DNA from: Citrobacter braakii
GTDB taxonomy: Bacteria; Pseudomonadota; Gammaproteobacteria; Enterobacterales; Enterobacteriaceae
Direction of reading: 5' to 3'
DNA: 64,000 nucleotides
Assembly (NCBI RefSeq): GCF_002075345.1
Contig: NZ_NAEW01000014.1
Coordinates: 37,730 to 101,729 of the forward strand
Shown here: positions 1-10,924 of the stretch, piece after piece
Position numbering within the stretch: position 1 is the stretch's first letter
Layout: the number at the start of each line of letters is the position of its first letter
Notes under the pieces: model-generated
The model's input: the letters and a program-made list of their open reading frames with translations, nothing else
Database searches by the model: none
Told to the model about the DNA's origin: nothing
Made by a program: the position numbers and the translations under genes

Positions 1-249
1 AGGTCGATAGGCAATTTCTCGATCGGCATGAGAGGTCTTCAGCCAATGCGCAAGCGCATGAATATCATCTTCGGTAACGGAATTACCGTCCTGCCAGCGA
101 AGCAGGTTTTCCAGCAAAACTTTTAGCGATTTCGGTAAACGGGTGATATCACCCAGTGATTTAGCGGCCAGCGGCAGACTGTAGTAACGGTAGGTTTTAT
201 CTTTAACCTGCAATGTGTCCTTACTGGCTTCTCGTAGGGTCGACGACAT
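1..249 (-). CDS. acnA: Aconitate hydratase A, N-terminal part (cut by window edge)
   Basis: Leftward reading frame starting at ATG 249 and running off the window; only the first 83 residues are present. The start MSSTLREASKDTLQ and the following YYSLPLAAKSLGD match the N-terminus of enterobacterial aconitase A, the [4Fe-4S] enzyme that isomerises citrate to isocitrate in the cytosolic TCA cycle. A strong Shine-Dalgarno AAGGAGGAG lies just upstream, deciding the start. It follows cysB, ymiA and yciX on the same strand, as in E. coli. The iron-sulfur ligands lie in the missing part. Confidence 0.95.
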   Translation of the reverse strand, partial: MSSTLREASKDTLQVKDKTYRYYSLPLAAKSLGDITRLPKSLKVLLENLLRWQDGNSVTEDDIHALAHWLKTSHADREIAYRP

Positions 250-516
250 AGCTCCTCCTTAATGACAGGGTTGGATCCCCTGATTTTCCTCAGGGTTAGT
301 ATTAAAGATAACACAAACAAAATGTAACGCTTTGATAACAACTCAAATTGATAAAAGTGGAGGGCTACAAAAGGGGCAACTGAAGTATCTGGCGAGGAGA
401 AAGGTTTAAGCGGTCAAGGTTAATACGGTGATAAGCATGGCTCATCACGATTGCCCGGAATAAAATATTTGCAGTACAAGACAACAGACTAATAATAATT
501 ATAAAATTCGTATCAA

Positions 517-687
517 TTATTGTTTCTGTTCATCATCATCCGCAAACAGATCGATAAACGCCCGTTGTTCAGGAGAGAGTTTCCAGGTCGCTGGAATATT
601 CGGCTTATTCTCTGAGCTGCGTTGACTCTCTTGTTCATGGTCATCCCGAGATGGCATCACGGTGGAGCGTTGTTCCAGTGTGGACAT
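517..687 (-). CDS. yciX: Small protein YciX
   Basis: A 56-residue frame starting MSTLEQRSTVMPSRDD and ending ADDDEQKQ. I recognise it as YciX, the small enterobacterial protein encoded between cysB and acnA. It is hydrophilic, acidic at the C-terminus (FIDLFADDDEQ), with no signal peptide or membrane segment. It starts three bases after the ymiA stop, so the two are probably translated from one mRNA. Function unknown. Confidence 0.85.
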   Translation of the reverse strand: MSTLEQRSTVMPSRDDHEQESQRSSENKPNIPATWKLSPEQRAFIDLFADDDEQKQ

Positions 688-690
688 GAC

Positions 691-831
691 CTACCCCCAC
701 ACATTCCAGGCCACGAGCGCGACAATAATCCAGAACACGGCAGAGCCAAGAAACACAGCGAACCAGGCTTTACGTTTCATGACGGGATCCCGGCGTGCTG
801 GCTGGTTTCCTGAAGGCATCGCTAACCTCAT
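691..831 (-). CDS. ymiA: Small membrane protein YmiA
   Basis: A 46-residue frame, MRLAMPSGNQPARRDP followed by a basic stretch (VMKRKAW) and one hydrophobic helix (FAVFLGSAVFWIIVALVAW, about residues 24-42) ending in NVWG. This matches YmiA, a single-pass inner-membrane small protein conserved between cysB and acnA. The basic residues before the helix suggest an N-in orientation. It lies three bases upstream of yciX in the same direction. Function unknown. Confidence 0.85.
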   Translation of the reverse strand: MRLAMPSGNQPARRDPVMKRKAWFAVFLGSAVFWIIVALVAWNVWG

Positions 832-1096
832 ACTATCGAAATCACTTATCATTTAAGCACCAAACAATCGGTACAATTAATCATCAGATAGGAGGAATCC
901 TAATAAAAAAGGTCAAAAAAAGCCAGATAATTTTCATACTCGACCTGATAAATAAATTAATTATTTGATCGGTTATAAATATTTGAGAGGGATTTTTGGC
1001 GACCTTACTAATTTGAAACTACTTTAGCAAGTGTTTACCATAAACAATATATGGTTAATATATAGAGGAAAAATATTGAATAGATTAAGACTCTGC

Positions 1097-1130
1097 CGTC
1101 GGTATCGCTTTATGTTTGAGGATACCGACG
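1097..1130. terminator. Stem-loop 3' of cysB
   Basis: A perfect 10-bp inverted repeat, CGTCGGTATC (1097-1106) and GATACCGACG (1121-1130), with a 14-base loop, 15 bases after the cysB stop. There is no clear T-run on the cysB strand, so it may be an mRNA-stabilising hairpin rather than a strong intrinsic terminator. The rest of the 832-1145 gap is AT-rich and shows no gene. Confidence 0.5.
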
Positions 1131-1145
1131 AGGTATCAGCCGTTA

Positions 1146-2144
<999 letters not shown>

Positions 2145-2279
2145 TCAAATCATCGTTTCAGAGCAGGCTCGTTGGCGCTGCTAATACGATTTAATAATAA
2201 AAAGTATGTTAACTATAACCACTATATCATTTCTATGTGAGCTGTATAGGGATGACAAAAAATAATACGCCAGAAACAA

Positions 2280-2303
2280 AAAGGGCCGCTTACGCGACCC
2301 TTT
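2280..2303 (-). terminator. topA intrinsic terminator
   Basis: A hairpin with one mismatch (AAAGGGCCGC at 2280-2289, GCGACCCTTT at 2294-2303, loop TTAC), followed on the minus strand by a T-rich tract (TTTTTGTTTC). It lies 25 bases after the topA stop and separates topA from cysB. Confidence 0.75.
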
Positions 2304-2328
2304 GAGGAGAAATTCAGCCGGAATGCTG

Positions 2329-4926
2329 TTATTTCTTCCCTTCTACCCATTTACCGTCAACGAAGAACGCGGACCAGCCGGTCGCCTTACCGTCTTTCTC
2401 CGCAGCAACGTATTGCTGCTTGGTTTTACGGCTGAAACGAACCATCGACTTGTTGCCGTCCGGGTCAGTCTGCGGCGCATCTGCCAGATAGCGCAGTTTT
2501 TCCGGCAGACGATCGCGGAAGCGGTACAACTCTTCAACCAGCGGCGCACGTGTCTCACGTGATTTCGGGAACGTATTTGCCGCCAGGAAGATCCCTGCAG
2601 CGCCATCACGTAACACGAAATACGCATCAGATTTTTCACACGGCAGTTCCGGCAACGGAACCGGATCCTCTTTCGGTGGAGCAACTTCACCGTTACGCAG
2701 GATCTTACGGGTATTTTTGCACTCGTCGTTGGTACACGCCATGTACTTGCCGAAACGTCCCATTTTCAGGTGCATTTCAGAGCCACATTTCTCGCACTCA
2801 ACAATAGGACCGTCATAACCCTTGATGCGGAATTCGCCTTCTTCGATCTCATAGCCGTCGCAGGTAGGGTTATTACCACATACATGCAGCTTGCGCTTAG
2901 GATCGATAAGGTAGCTGTCCATCGCCGTGCCGCACTTCTGGCAGCGACGTTTGGCGCGCAAAGCGTTGGTTTCCGCATCGTCGCCTTCCAGCACGTTCAG
3001 CACTTCGTTTTCCGGCACCAGGTTAATGGTGGTTTTGCAACGCTCTTTCGGGGAAAGCGCATAGCCAGAACAACCCAGGAAAACGCCGGTGCTGGCGGTA
3101 CGAATACCCATCTTACGTCCGCAGGTTGGGCAATCAATGCTGGTCAGCACCATCTGGTTCGGACGCATACCGCCCTCTTCAGGATCTTTCTCGGCTTTAT
3201 CCAGTTGCTGAGTAAAATCAGTGAAGAAGTTGTCGAGTACGCCCTTCCATTCGGCTTCGTGATTTGCCACCTGGTCGAGACTGTCTTCCATCTGCGCGGT
3301 AAAGTCGTAGTTCATCAGTTCGCGGAAGTTTTCTTCCAGACGATCGGTGACGATTTCACCCATTTTTTCAGCGTAGAAGCGACGGTTCTCAACGCGAACA
3401 TAACCGCGATCCTGAATCGTAGAAATGATCGACGCATATGTGGATGGGCGACCAATCCCACGTTTTTCAAGCTCTTTCACCAGCGAAGCTTCACTGAAGC
3501 GCGCAGGCGGTTTGGTAAAGTGTTGCGCAGGTGTCAGTTCGATGAGCGTCAACGTATCGCCTTTATCCACCGCTGGTAAAATGCGGTCTTCATCGCCCTT
3601 ACGCAGCGCAGGCATCACTTTCGTCCAGCCATCGAAGCGCAGAATACGACCACGCGCCTTCAGACGGAAATCACCCGCGCCCACCGTCAGCGTGGTGGAA
3701 TCATATTTAGCAGGCGTCATCTGACAGGCAACAAACTGGCGCCAGATCAGCTGATACAGTTTTTGCGCATCGGCTTCCATATCTTTCAGCGATTCCGCCT
3801 GAACGGCGACATCGGAAGGACGGATAGCTTCGTGCGCTTCCTGCGAGTTCTCTTTGCTGGCGTACTGGTTCGCGCTCTCCGGCAGATACTTTTTGCCGAA
3901 ATTATCGCTGATGTAATCGCGAACCATGTTCACCGCATCCTGGCTCAGGTTGGTTGAGTCAGTACGCATATAAGTGATGTAGCCCGCTTCATACAAGCGC
4001 TGCGCCATCATCATGGTTTTCTTCACTCCGAAGCCCAGACGCGTGCTGGCGGCCTGCTGTAGCGTGGAGGTGATGAACGGCGCACCCGGCTTGCTGCTGG
4101 TCGGCTTATCTTCGCGTTCCAGAACGCTGTAGCGCGCTTTTTCCAACAGGCTAACGGCGGCAAGCGTTTGTTCCCGGTTGACCGGACGGAACGGTTTATC
4201 ATTCTGATGCGTCACCTCAAGCGGTAACGCGTCACCGCCTGGCGTCGTCGTGTTAGCATCAATTTCCCAGAACTCTTCAGGAACGAATGCTTTGATTTCG
4301 CGTTCACGCTCAACCACCAGACGCACGGCAACCGACTGTACGCGGCCTGCTGACAGGCCTCGCGCAATTTTTTTCCACAGCAGCGGCGACACCATATAGC
4401 CCACAACACGGTCCATAAAGCGGCGCGCCTGTTGCGCATTGACGCGGTCGATGTTCAGCTCGCCCGGCTTTTCAAACGCCTGACGAATAGCGTTTTTGGT
4501 AATTTCGTTAAACACCACGCGACTGTAGCGGGTGTCGTCGCCGCCGATCACTTCCCGCAGGTGCCACGCAATGGCTTCCCCTTCGCGGTCAAGGTCGGTT
4601 GCGAGATAGATGTGGTCGGCTTTTTCAGCCAGTTGCTTCAGTTCAGAAACAACTTTTTCTTTCCCGGGCAGCACTTCATAGCGCGCATCCCAGTTGTGCC
4701 ACGGGTCAACACCCATACGATTGACGAGAGCGCCACGTTCATCCTTTTTGGGCTTTTTAGCCGTTTTGGTGGAGGTTGAGTCGGCGCTCTTTTTAGTTGC
4801 TGAGCCACTGGTCGGCAAATCACGGATATGACCGACGCTGGATTTCACCACGTAGTCATTACCCAGATACTTGTTGATCGTTTTGGCTTTTGCCGGGGAC
4901 TCAACGATGACAAGAGCTTTACCCAT
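2329..4926 (-). CDS. topA: DNA topoisomerase I
   Basis: 865 residues from [16 protein letters not shown], the E. coli length. ATG 4926 is chosen over a GTG two codons upstream because AAAGGTGA sits at the right distance. Type IA topoisomerase that relaxes negative supercoils. The Toprim domain is at the N-terminus ([10 protein letters not shown], then DLDREGEA), the catalytic tyrosine lies in [13 protein letters not shown] near residue 319, and three tetra-cysteine zinc ribbons follow (CPTCGRKMG..., CQKCGTAM..., CEKCGSEM...) before a basic C-terminal domain that contacts RNA polymerase in E. coli. Large antisense frames inside it are shadows. Confidence 0.98.
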   Translation of the reverse strand: MGKALVIVESPAKAKTINKYLGNDYVVKSSVGHIRDLPTSGSATKKSADSTSTKTAKKPKKDERGALVNRMGVDPWHNWDARYEVLPGKEKVVSELKQLAEKADHIYLATDLDREGEAIAWHLREVIGGDDTRYSRVVFNEITKNAIRQAFEKPGELNIDRVNAQQARRFMDRVVGYMVSPLLWKKIARGLSAGRVQSVAVRLVVEREREIKAFVPEEFWEIDANTTTPGGDALPLEVTHQNDKPFRPVNREQTLAAVSLLEKARYSVLEREDKPTSSKPGAPFITSTLQQAASTRLGFGVKKTMMMAQRLYEAGYITYMRTDSTNLSQDAVNMVRDYISDNFGKKYLPESANQYASKENSQEAHEAIRPSDVAVQAESLKDMEADAQKLYQLIWRQFVACQMTPAKYDSTTLTVGAGDFRLKARGRILRFDGWTKVMPALRKGDEDRILPAVDKGDTLTLIELTPAQHFTKPPARFSEASLVKELEKRGIGRPSTYASIISTIQDRGYVRVENRRFYAEKMGEIVTDRLEENFRELMNYDFTAQMEDSLDQVANHEAEWKGVLDNFFTDFTQQLDKAEKDPEEGGMRPNQMVLTSIDCPTCGRKMGIRTASTGVFLGCSGYALSPKERCKTTINLVPENEVLNVLEGDDAETNALRAKRRCQKCGTAMDSYLIDPKRKLHVCGNNPTCDGYEIEEGEFRIKGYDGPIVECEKCGSEMHLKMGRFGKYMACTNDECKNTRKILRNGEVAPPKEDPVPLPELPCEKSDAYFVLRDGAAGIFLAANTFPKSRETRAPLVEELYRFRDRLPEKLRYLADAPQTDPDGNKSMVRFSRKTKQQYVAAEKDGKATGWSAFFVDGKWVEGKK

Positions 4927-5323
4927 ATTCACCTTTACCTAATTTGATTCTTCCAGAATGCGTCGCACGTTGATTCACCTTCCACTGGCGACGAGACATC
5001 GATATGGTCTCTGCGTCGGCGGATATCAACCCTTAAACTGATTCGCGATTGTAATGTAACTCTCATGTAACTGAGTTAACAGGCTTTTTCGCTCACAAAC
5101 GCTATAGCACGACGGAGTATTGGTCGAATGTCAAGCAAATCTGTTGCCAGATTGACGAAAGCGTCACACTGTACCTGATAAAATGCGTTACGCAACTTTA
5201 TTAGCATGCAAAAACAAATCTCGCCACTTGCAACACTGTCGTAAGACCTTCATTTAAGTCAGGGAATATTTGCCCATAAGCCGGGCTCGGCGTAGACTAA
5301 TGTCCTTGTTTAAGGAGTAAATA
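4927..5323. other. topA/yciN divergent intergenic region
   Basis: 397 bases with no gene. It should hold the topA promoters (leftward) and the yciN promoter (rightward). I see the AAGGAG ribosome binding site of yciN just before ATG 5324 and that of topA just after 4926. I do not assign individual promoters. Confidence 0.6.
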
Positions 5324-5575
5324 ATGCATAAAGACACTCAACCCATCGATCGCGAAACACTGCTGATTGAAGCCAACAAAATCATTCGTGAGCATGAGGA
5401 CACGCTGGCGGGGATTGTCGCCACCGGCGTAACGCAGCGAAATGGCGTGCTGGTTTTCAGCGGAGATTACTTTTTAGACGAGCAAGGGCTACCGACGCCC
5501 AAAAGTACGGCGGTGTTTAATATGTTTAAACATCTGGCGCACGTACTTTCTGAAAAGTATCACTTGATCGATTAA
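5324..5575 (+). CDS. yciN: YciN (DUF2498) small cytosolic protein
   Basis: 83 residues starting [20 protein letters not shown], same length and near-identical to E. coli YciN as I remember it. No signal peptide, membrane segment or catalytic motif. The good ribosome binding site (AAGGAG) and its own gap from topA suggest a single-gene unit. Function unknown. Confidence 0.92.
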   Translation: MHKDTQPIDRETLLIEANKIIREHEDTLAGIVATGVTQRNGVLVFSGDYFLDEQGLPTPKSTAVFNMFKHLAHVLSEKYHLID

Positions 5576-5588
5576 CACGAGAAATGAT

Positions 5589-5620
5589 TTGCCGGATGAC
5601 GGCTGCGCCTCATCCGGCAA
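5589..5620. repeat. REP element between yciN and sohB
   Basis: An inverted repeat TTGCCGGATGA (5589-5599) and TCATCCGGCAA (5610-5620) around GGCTGCGCC. This is the enterobacterial REP (repetitive extragenic palindrome) consensus. It lies between the 3' ends of two convergent genes and can form a hairpin on either mRNA. Confidence 0.9.
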
Positions 5621-5628
5621 TTACAATT

Positions 5629-6675
5629 TTACATCAGCGGTTTTTGCCCCCGCTGCCACCAGCGCATCAGTAAACGATCGGCGCTCTCGGCAGCACTGCC
5701 GGTAAAACGGTCCATCAGTTTTTTACGCTGCAGATAACGTACGTTTAATACGTCACGACCGTCCATCAGCCCGAGGATCACCTCATCGCTGGTATTGATC
5801 TCATCCACCAGCCCGTTGGCCAGCGCCTGTTGACCAAACCAGTGTTCACCCGTGGCAACCTGTTCAATGTCCAGAGCCGGACGCATGCGCTGTACAAAAT
5901 CTTTAAACAGATGATGCGTTTCATTCAGGTCTTCGCGGAATTTCTGCCGCCCTTCTTCCGTGTTTTCACCAAGTAAGGTCAGCGTACGCTTGTACTGTCC
6001 GGCGGTGTGCAGTTCGATATCAATATCTTTCCCTTTCAGGAAGCGGTGAAAGTTCGGGATCTGTGCCACAACGCCAATAGAGCCGACAATAGCAAACGGC
6101 GCCGAGACAATTTTATCCGCCACGCAAGCCATCATATATCCGCCGCTCGCAGCGACTTTATCTACCGTAACGGTCAGCGGGATCTGCTTATCGCGCAGAC
6201 GTTGTAACTGGGACGCGGCCAGGCCATAGCCGTGTACTACGCCGCCCGGACTTTCCAGACGAACCACGACCTGATCCTGGGGTTTAACGACCGCCAGCAC
6301 TGCCGTCACCTCTTCGCGTAATGCGCTGACCTCATGGGCATCCATACTGCCTTTAAAATCAAGTACCCATACCCGTGGTTTATCAGATGACGTACTGTCT
6401 CCCAGTTTCGCTTTTGCCTTAGCGGCCTTCGCCTCAAGCTTGTGTTTCTTTTTCTGCGCCTTATGCCAGAATTTTTGCTGATGCCCATCCAATAAGGCCA
6501 GCGACAGGTCTTCTTTCATCTCTTTATATTGATCGCTGAGATTAATAACCCGCAATTCCCCACGCTGACGTTTGCGTTGTGTCGCGTTTACGATCAGCAT
6601 AACTACCACCGCAATAGCCACCACGACAGTGACAATTTTTGCCAAAAACAACCCATATTCAGACAACAATTCCAC
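5629..6675 (-). CDS. sohB: Inner-membrane peptidase SohB (S49 family)
   Basis: 348 residues from GTG 6675 (protein MELLSEYGLFLAKIV). This GTG is preferred over one three codons upstream because AAGGTGG sits 5 bases before it. One N-terminal membrane helix (about 9-30), a charged linker rich in Lys/Ala, then an S49 signal-peptide-peptidase-like domain. The probable catalytic dyad is S177 in KVAASGGYMM and K229 in AGQYKRT. In E. coli multicopy sohB suppresses loss of HtrA/DegP, suggesting a role in envelope protein turnover. Confidence 0.95.
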   Translation of the reverse strand: MELLSEYGLFLAKIVTVVVAIAVVVMLIVNATQRKRQRGELRVINLSDQYKEMKEDLSLALLDGHQQKFWHKAQKKKHKLEAKAAKAKAKLGDSTSSDKPRVWVLDFKGSMDAHEVSALREEVTAVLAVVKPQDQVVVRLESPGGVVHGYGLAASQLQRLRDKQIPLTVTVDKVAASGGYMMACVADKIVSAPFAIVGSIGVVAQIPNFHRFLKGKDIDIELHTAGQYKRTLTLLGENTEEGRQKFREDLNETHHLFKDFVQRMRPALDIEQVATGEHWFGQQALANGLVDEINTSDEVILGLMDGRDVLNVRYLQRKKLMDRFTGSAAESADRLLMRWWQRGQKPLM

Positions 6676-6885
6676 GTGACCCACCTTGGTTAAACAACGC
6701 TACTTTCGCTCAGTGTACAACAGCCTTGTTAACCCGTCTTGCTTCATCCATTCAGTAAAAAGCATGACAACGCGTTCATTTTGCGGTGTTATTGCCTTTG
6801 GCTGATTGAAAAAGAACAGGGTTTAAGGCATAAAGCCCAAAAGTTATCGCGAACGAGATGGCCAGGACGTCGCCGAGGAGTAGCC

Positions 6886-7647
6886 GTGCATTATCAACCG
6901 AAACAAGATCTTCTACAGGACCGCATTATTCTGGTCACCGGTGCCAGCGATGGTATCGGGCGTGAAGCCGCACAGACCTACGCGCGTTATGGCGCGACCG
7001 TGATTCTGTTAGGGCGTAACGAAGAAAAACTGCGTCAGGTTGCCCGCTCCATCACCGAAGAAAAAGGTACGCAACCACACTGGTTCACGCTGGATCTGCT
7101 CACCTGTACGTCTGACGAATGCCACCAGCTCGCACAGCGCATTGCCGCGCATTTCCCGCGTCTGGATGGCGTACTGCATAATGCCGGATTGCTCGGTGAC
7201 ATTTGCCAGATGAGCGAGCAAAACCCGCAGGTATGGCAGGACGTGATGCAGGTAAACGTGAACGCCACCTTTATGCTGACTCAGGCATTGCTGCCGTTGT
7301 TGCTCAAATCCGATGCCGGATCGCTGGTCTTTACCTCCTCCAGCGTCGGTCGCCAGGGGCGCGCCAACTGGGGGGCATACGCCACCTCCAAATTTGCTAC
7401 CGAAGGAATGATGCAGGTTCTGGCTGATGAATATCAGAACCGCCACCTGCGCGTAAACTGTATCAATCCTGGTGGAACGCGTACCGGCATGCGAGCCAGC
7501 GCGTTCCCGACAGAAGATCCGCAAAAATTGAAAACCCCCGCCGATATTATGCCGCTCTACCTGTGGCTGATGGGCGATGACAGCCGCCGTAAAACCGGTA
7601 TGACTTTCGATGCCCAGCCGGGCCGTAAACCAGGAATCGCCCAATGA
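6886..7647 (+). CDS. yciK: Short-chain dehydrogenase YciK
   Basis: 253 residues from GTG 6886, chosen because GAGGAG precedes it by 5 bases and the N-terminus HYQPKQDLL matches E. coli YciK; the frame is open upstream but without family similarity. Classical SDR fold: nucleotide-binding TGASDGIG at residues 18-25, NAG at 99-101, serine in FTSSSVG near 152, and catalytic YATSK with Y165 and K169. Substrate not established. Its last codons overlap the btuR start (ATGA), so the two genes are translationally coupled. Confidence 0.93.
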   Translation: MHYQPKQDLLQDRIILVTGASDGIGREAAQTYARYGATVILLGRNEEKLRQVARSITEEKGTQPHWFTLDLLTCTSDECHQLAQRIAAHFPRLDGVLHNAGLLGDICQMSEQNPQVWQDVMQVNVNATFMLTQALLPLLLKSDAGSLVFTSSSVGRQGRANWGAYATSKFATEGMMQVLADEYQNRHLRVNCINPGGTRTGMRASAFPTEDPQKLKTPADIMPLYLWLMGDDSRRKTGMTFDAQPGRKPGIAQ

Positions 7648-8234
7648 GTGAAGAACGCTATCAGCAGCGCCAGCAGCGCGTAAAAGACCGGGTTGACGCC
7701 CGTGTTGCCGCCGCCAAAGACGAGCGCGGGATTATTATTGTGTTCACCGGAAATGGTAAGGGTAAAACCACCGCCGCGTTCGGTACCGCCACGCGCGCAG
7801 TAGGCCACGGTAAAAAAGTCGGCGTAGTGCAATTTATTAAGGGGACGTGGCCAAACGGTGAACGAAACTTACTCGAACCCCACGGCGTTGAGTTTCAGGT
7901 CATGGCGACAGGATTTACCTGGGAAACGCAGAACCGCGAGTCCGACACCGCAGCCTGCATGGCCGTATGGGAACACGGCAAGCGGATGCTGGCCGACGCA
8001 GAGCTGGATATGGTGATACTGGACGAGCTGACCTACATGGTTGCATACGACTATCTGCCACTCGACGAGGTCATCAATGCCCTAAACGCGCGCCCTGCCC
8101 ATCAAACGGTTATTATCACCGGTCGTGGATGTCATCGCGATATTCTGGAGTTAGCGGATACGGTCAGCGAACTGCGGCCGGTTAAGCACGCCTTTGAAGC
8201 GGGCGTAAAAGCCCAGATGGGGATCGATTACTGA
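7644..8234 (+). CDS. btuR: Cob(I)yrinic acid a,c-diamide adenosyltransferase (CobA type)
   Basis: 196 residues starting MSEERYQQRQQRV. The P-loop-like FTGNGKGKTTAAFG spans about residues 34-47, and LDELTYMVAYDYLP matches the CobA/BtuR family. The enzyme transfers the adenosyl group of ATP to the Co(I) of corrinoids, making adenosylcobalamin by de novo synthesis or scavenging. Called btuR in E. coli and cobA in Salmonella. Overlaps yciK by 4 bases. Confidence 0.96.
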   Translation: MSEERYQQRQQRVKDRVDARVAAAKDERGIIIVFTGNGKGKTTAAFGTATRAVGHGKKVGVVQFIKGTWPNGERNLLEPHGVEFQVMATGFTWETQNRESDTAACMAVWEHGKRMLADAELDMVILDELTYMVAYDYLPLDEVINALNARPAHQTVIITGRGCHRDILELADTVSELRPVKHAFEAGVKAQMGIDY

Positions 8235-8235
8235 C

Positions 8236-8312
8236 AGTAGGCCGGATAAGGCGCTTACGCCGCATCCGGCTCCACGCTAACGCCTGATGGCGCGTTGCTT
8301 AACAGGCCTACT
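8236..8312. repeat. BIME (paired REP palindromes) between btuR and rluB
   Basis: Contains GCCGGATAAGGCG facing CGCCGCATCCGGC, and a second palindrome around CGCCTGATGGCGCG. The whole is bounded by AGTAGGCC (8236-8243) and AGGCCTACT (8304-8312), so the outer arms also pair. This is the arrangement of a bacterial interspersed mosaic element between two convergent genes. Confidence 0.88.
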
Positions 8313-8317
8313 CATGA

Positions 8318-9193
8318 TTAACCGTTGTTGCTGCGACCGCCCGGACGACGGCTGCCGCCAACCTGAGAGTGGCGCTTCACCGCACGGCGGATCTGGTTTG
8401 CCTTCATACGGCGACGATCTTTCTCGACGGCAACTTTAGAGGTGGTTTCCGGCTTCAGTTCCACCAGTTCACGCAAATAGTTGGTCTGCGCGAGGTCAAG
8501 TTCCGTCCAGCCGCCACGCGGCAGGCCTTTCGGTAGCGGGATATCACCGTAACGTACACGGATAAGACGGCTTACCTGCACGCCCACGGCTTCCCACAGG
8601 CGACGGACTTCACGGTTACGCCCTTCGGTCAACGTGACGTTATACCACTGGTTGATCCCTTCACCGCCGCTGAACTTGATCGTTTTAAATGCGGCCGGAC
8701 CATCTTCCAGCTGCACGCCACGACTCAGATCGCGCAGTTTTGCGTCATCAACCTGACCAAACACACGCACCGCATATTCACGTTCAACTTCGCGGCTTGG
8801 GTGCATCAGACGGTTCGCCAGTTCGCCATCGGTGGTAAACAGCAGTAAACCACAGGTATTCACGTCCAGACGTCCCACGGCAATCCAGCGCGCATCGCGC
8901 AGTTTTGGCAGACGATCAAACACGGTCGGACGACCTTCCGGGTCGTTACGGGTACACAGTTCACCTTCTGGCTTGTAATAAGCCAGAACACGGCAGATTT
9001 GCTCCGCAGATTCTTTCACCGAAATCAGATGACCGTCGATACGGATTTTCAGACCCGGCGTAACTTCAACGCGATCGCCGAGCGTGGCAATTTTGCCATC
9101 AACGCTCACGCGACCCGCGGCAATTATGGATTCAATTTCACGGCGAGAACCGTGGCCAGCGCGCGCCAGCACTTTTTGTAACTTTTCGCTCAT
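8318..9193 (-). CDS. rluB: 23S rRNA pseudouridine(2605) synthase RluB
   Basis: 291 residues from ATG 9193 ([16 protein letters not shown]), the E. coli length; GGAAG precedes this start, and the longer open frame upstream is not conserved. An S4 RNA-binding domain (about 1-60) is followed by an RsuA-family catalytic domain with D110 in [13 protein letters not shown]. The C-terminal tail is Arg/Lys/Gly-rich, typical of RluB. Modifies U2605 of 23S rRNA. In E. coli yciQ lies between yciO and rluB; here only 100 bases separate them. Confidence 0.95.
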   Translation of the reverse strand: MSEKLQKVLARAGHGSRREIESIIAAGRVSVDGKIATLGDRVEVTPGLKIRIDGHLISVKESAEQICRVLAYYKPEGELCTRNDPEGRPTVFDRLPKLRDARWIAVGRLDVNTCGLLLFTTDGELANRLMHPSREVEREYAVRVFGQVDDAKLRDLSRGVQLEDGPAAFKTIKFSGGEGINQWYNVTLTEGRNREVRRLWEAVGVQVSRLIRVRYGDIPLPKGLPRGGWTELDLAQTNYLRELVELKPETTSKVAVEKDRRRMKANQIRRAVKRHSQVGGSRRPGGRSNNG

Positions 9194-9293
9194 AGAGCTT
9201 CCTTTAGATGTCGCCTTCACAGGCGTCGAACAGGAGAATCAACGGCGCCAGTCAGCGCCATTTTAAGGCCGCGTAGTATAGCGGTTCGCGCCC

Positions 9294-9914
9294 TTATAAG
9301 AAAGGTTTAACGTCGCCGACGCCTTCGCGCAATACCACCGGGGAATCATCGGTTAAATCAATGACCGTGGTTGGCTGCTGACCGAGATATCCACCGTGGA
9401 TAATCAAATCCACCACTTTCTCCAGACGATCTTTGATTTCTTCCGGATCTGACTCGGTAAATTCGCTGCCCGGCAGCATCAGTGATGTAGAGAGCATAGG
9501 CTCGCCCAGCGCTTCCAGCAGCGCCAGCGCAATCGGATTCGAGGGTACACGCAAACCAATGGTCTTACGTTTTTCCTGCAACAGTCGACGTGGTACTTCT
9601 TTCGTCCCCTTCAGGATGAACGTGTAGTTGCCCGGCGTGTTGTTTTTAATTAAACGGAAGGCCACGTTGTCGACAAACGAATAGGTCGACAGTTCGGACA
9701 GGTCACGACACATCAGCGTAAAGTTGTGCCCGTCCGGCAGGTGACGGATGCGACAAATGCGCTCCATTGCGCCTTTATCTTCAATTTTGCAACCCAACGC
9801 ATAGCCGGAATCAGTTGGATAGACGATCACCCCTCCTTTACGCACGATTTCAACGGCCTGATTGATCAGTCGCTGCTGTGGGTTTTCGGGATGAATATAA
9901 AAAAACTGGCTCAT
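9294..9914 (-). CDS. yciO: YciO, Sua5/YrdC-family protein
   Basis: 206 residues from ATG 9914 (MSQFFYIHPENPQQR), the family length. The Sua5/YciO/YrdC fold is seen in GGVIVYPTDSGYALGC, PGNYTFILKGTKEVP and the SxxLMPGSE region. Relatives Sua5/TsaC make threonylcarbamoyl-AMP for tRNA t6A; YciO is a paralogue whose cellular role is less clear. It follows rnm by 23 bases on the same strand. Confidence 0.94.
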   Translation of the reverse strand: MSQFFYIHPENPQQRLINQAVEIVRKGGVIVYPTDSGYALGCKIEDKGAMERICRIRHLPDGHNFTLMCRDLSELSTYSFVDNVAFRLIKNNTPGNYTFILKGTKEVPRRLLQEKRKTIGLRVPSNPIALALLEALGEPMLSTSLMLPGSEFTESDPEEIKDRLEKVVDLIIHGGYLGQQPTTVIDLTDDSPVVLREGVGDVKPFL

Positions 9915-9937
9915 ACTTTCCTCTCTGTGGTCTCGGG

Positions 9938-10789
9938 CTATTCCCAAAGTTGCCAGACGCCTTCTACGCCTGCGGGCAACCAGAGTTTACGACCCAGCTC
10001 AATCCATGGGCAGGGTAGATGAAAATCAGACCCTTGCGATGCCCACAGTTGATGCTGACGCGCAAGCGTCGCCAGATGGGTGCGTTCATTGGGAGACTGC
10101 TGGCACTGTGCCACTTCCATCGCGTCGCCGTGATGTTCAGCAAAATGCGCAACCAGTCTTTTCAGCCACTTAGCGCTAAGATCGTACCGCCCAGGATGAG
10201 CCAGAACTGCCTTACCGCCAGAATGATGAATGACATCAATAGCTTGTTCTATTGTACACCACTGTGGCGGAACGTAACCGGTTTTCCCACGAGCAAGATA
10301 TTTTTTAAAGACATCCGCCATGGTTGTGGCTTTTCCGCACTCCACCAGGAAACGCGCGAAATGCCCCCGAGTGATCGCCCCGCCATCAGCCAGGCGTAAT
10401 GCCCCTTCCCACGCGCCGGGAATATGCGCTTTGTCGAGTCGTTCAGCAATCAGGCGCGCGCGCTGCTGACGACGTTCCGTTTGCTGCGCCAGAAATTCGC
10501 ACATCATTGGATGGGCGATATCAATGTTCAGACCCACGATATGGATCTCATGGTTTTCCCAGACAGTTGATATCTCGACGCCAGGGATCAAATTTAACGC
10601 TAAACCCGCACGTGAAATTTCTTCTCTTGCCGCCGCAATACCCGCCGTGGTGTCATGATCGGTGATCGCCAGTGTACCGACTCGCATCTCTACCGCACGG
10701 TGTACTAAGGCTTCTGGCGTTAATCGCCCATCGGAAGCTGTAGTATGACTGTGCAGGTCATAAATCACTGCGTAATTCGTGTCGCTCAA
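9938..10789 (-). CDS. rnm: PHP-domain phosphoesterase / RNase AM
   Basis: 283 residues starting MSDTNYAVIYDLHSHTTASDG. The metal-binding PHP motifs are visible: DLHSH (11-15), ITDHDTT, GVEIST, HIVGL, LAHPGRY and GSDFH. Formerly yciV/trpH. In E. coli it is a 5'-3' exonuclease acting in rRNA 5'-end maturation and also hydrolyses nucleotide 3',5'-bisphosphates. It is about ten residues shorter at the C-terminus than I recall for E. coli, ending GVWQLWE. Divergent from the trp operon. Confidence 0.93.
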   Translation of the reverse strand: MSDTNYAVIYDLHSHTTASDGRLTPEALVHRAVEMRVGTLAITDHDTTAGIAAAREEISRAGLALNLIPGVEISTVWENHEIHIVGLNIDIAHPMMCEFLAQQTERRQQRARLIAERLDKAHIPGAWEGALRLADGGAITRGHFARFLVECGKATTMADVFKKYLARGKTGYVPPQWCTIEQAIDVIHHSGGKAVLAHPGRYDLSAKWLKRLVAHFAEHHGDAMEVAQCQQSPNERTHLATLARQHQLWASQGSDFHLPCPWIELGRKLWLPAGVEGVWQLWE

Positions 10790-10862
10790 TGCGGCTCCCG
10801 TTTCACTAAATGTCTTAACCCGCCCATCATAGCGGTTTAGACAAATATACTGAAATCAGGTG

Positions 10863-10900
10863 TTGACTTTATTCCATTGAACTAGTTAACTAGTACGCAA
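10863..10900 (+). promoter_or_regulatory. trp promoter and TrpR operator
   Basis: The -35 hexamer TTGACT (10863-10868), a 17-base spacer and the -10 TTAACT (10886-10891). The -10 sits inside the palindrome ACTAGTTAACTAGT (10881-10894), the classical trp operator. Trp-bound TrpR should therefore block RNA polymerase directly. Confidence 0.95.
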
Positions 10901-10924
10901 GTTCACATGAAGAAGGTATCTGAG

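Noticed and set aside
2770..3579. 269-codon frame antisense to topA
   Set aside because: Entirely inside a conserved gene on the other strand, with no recognisable similarity.
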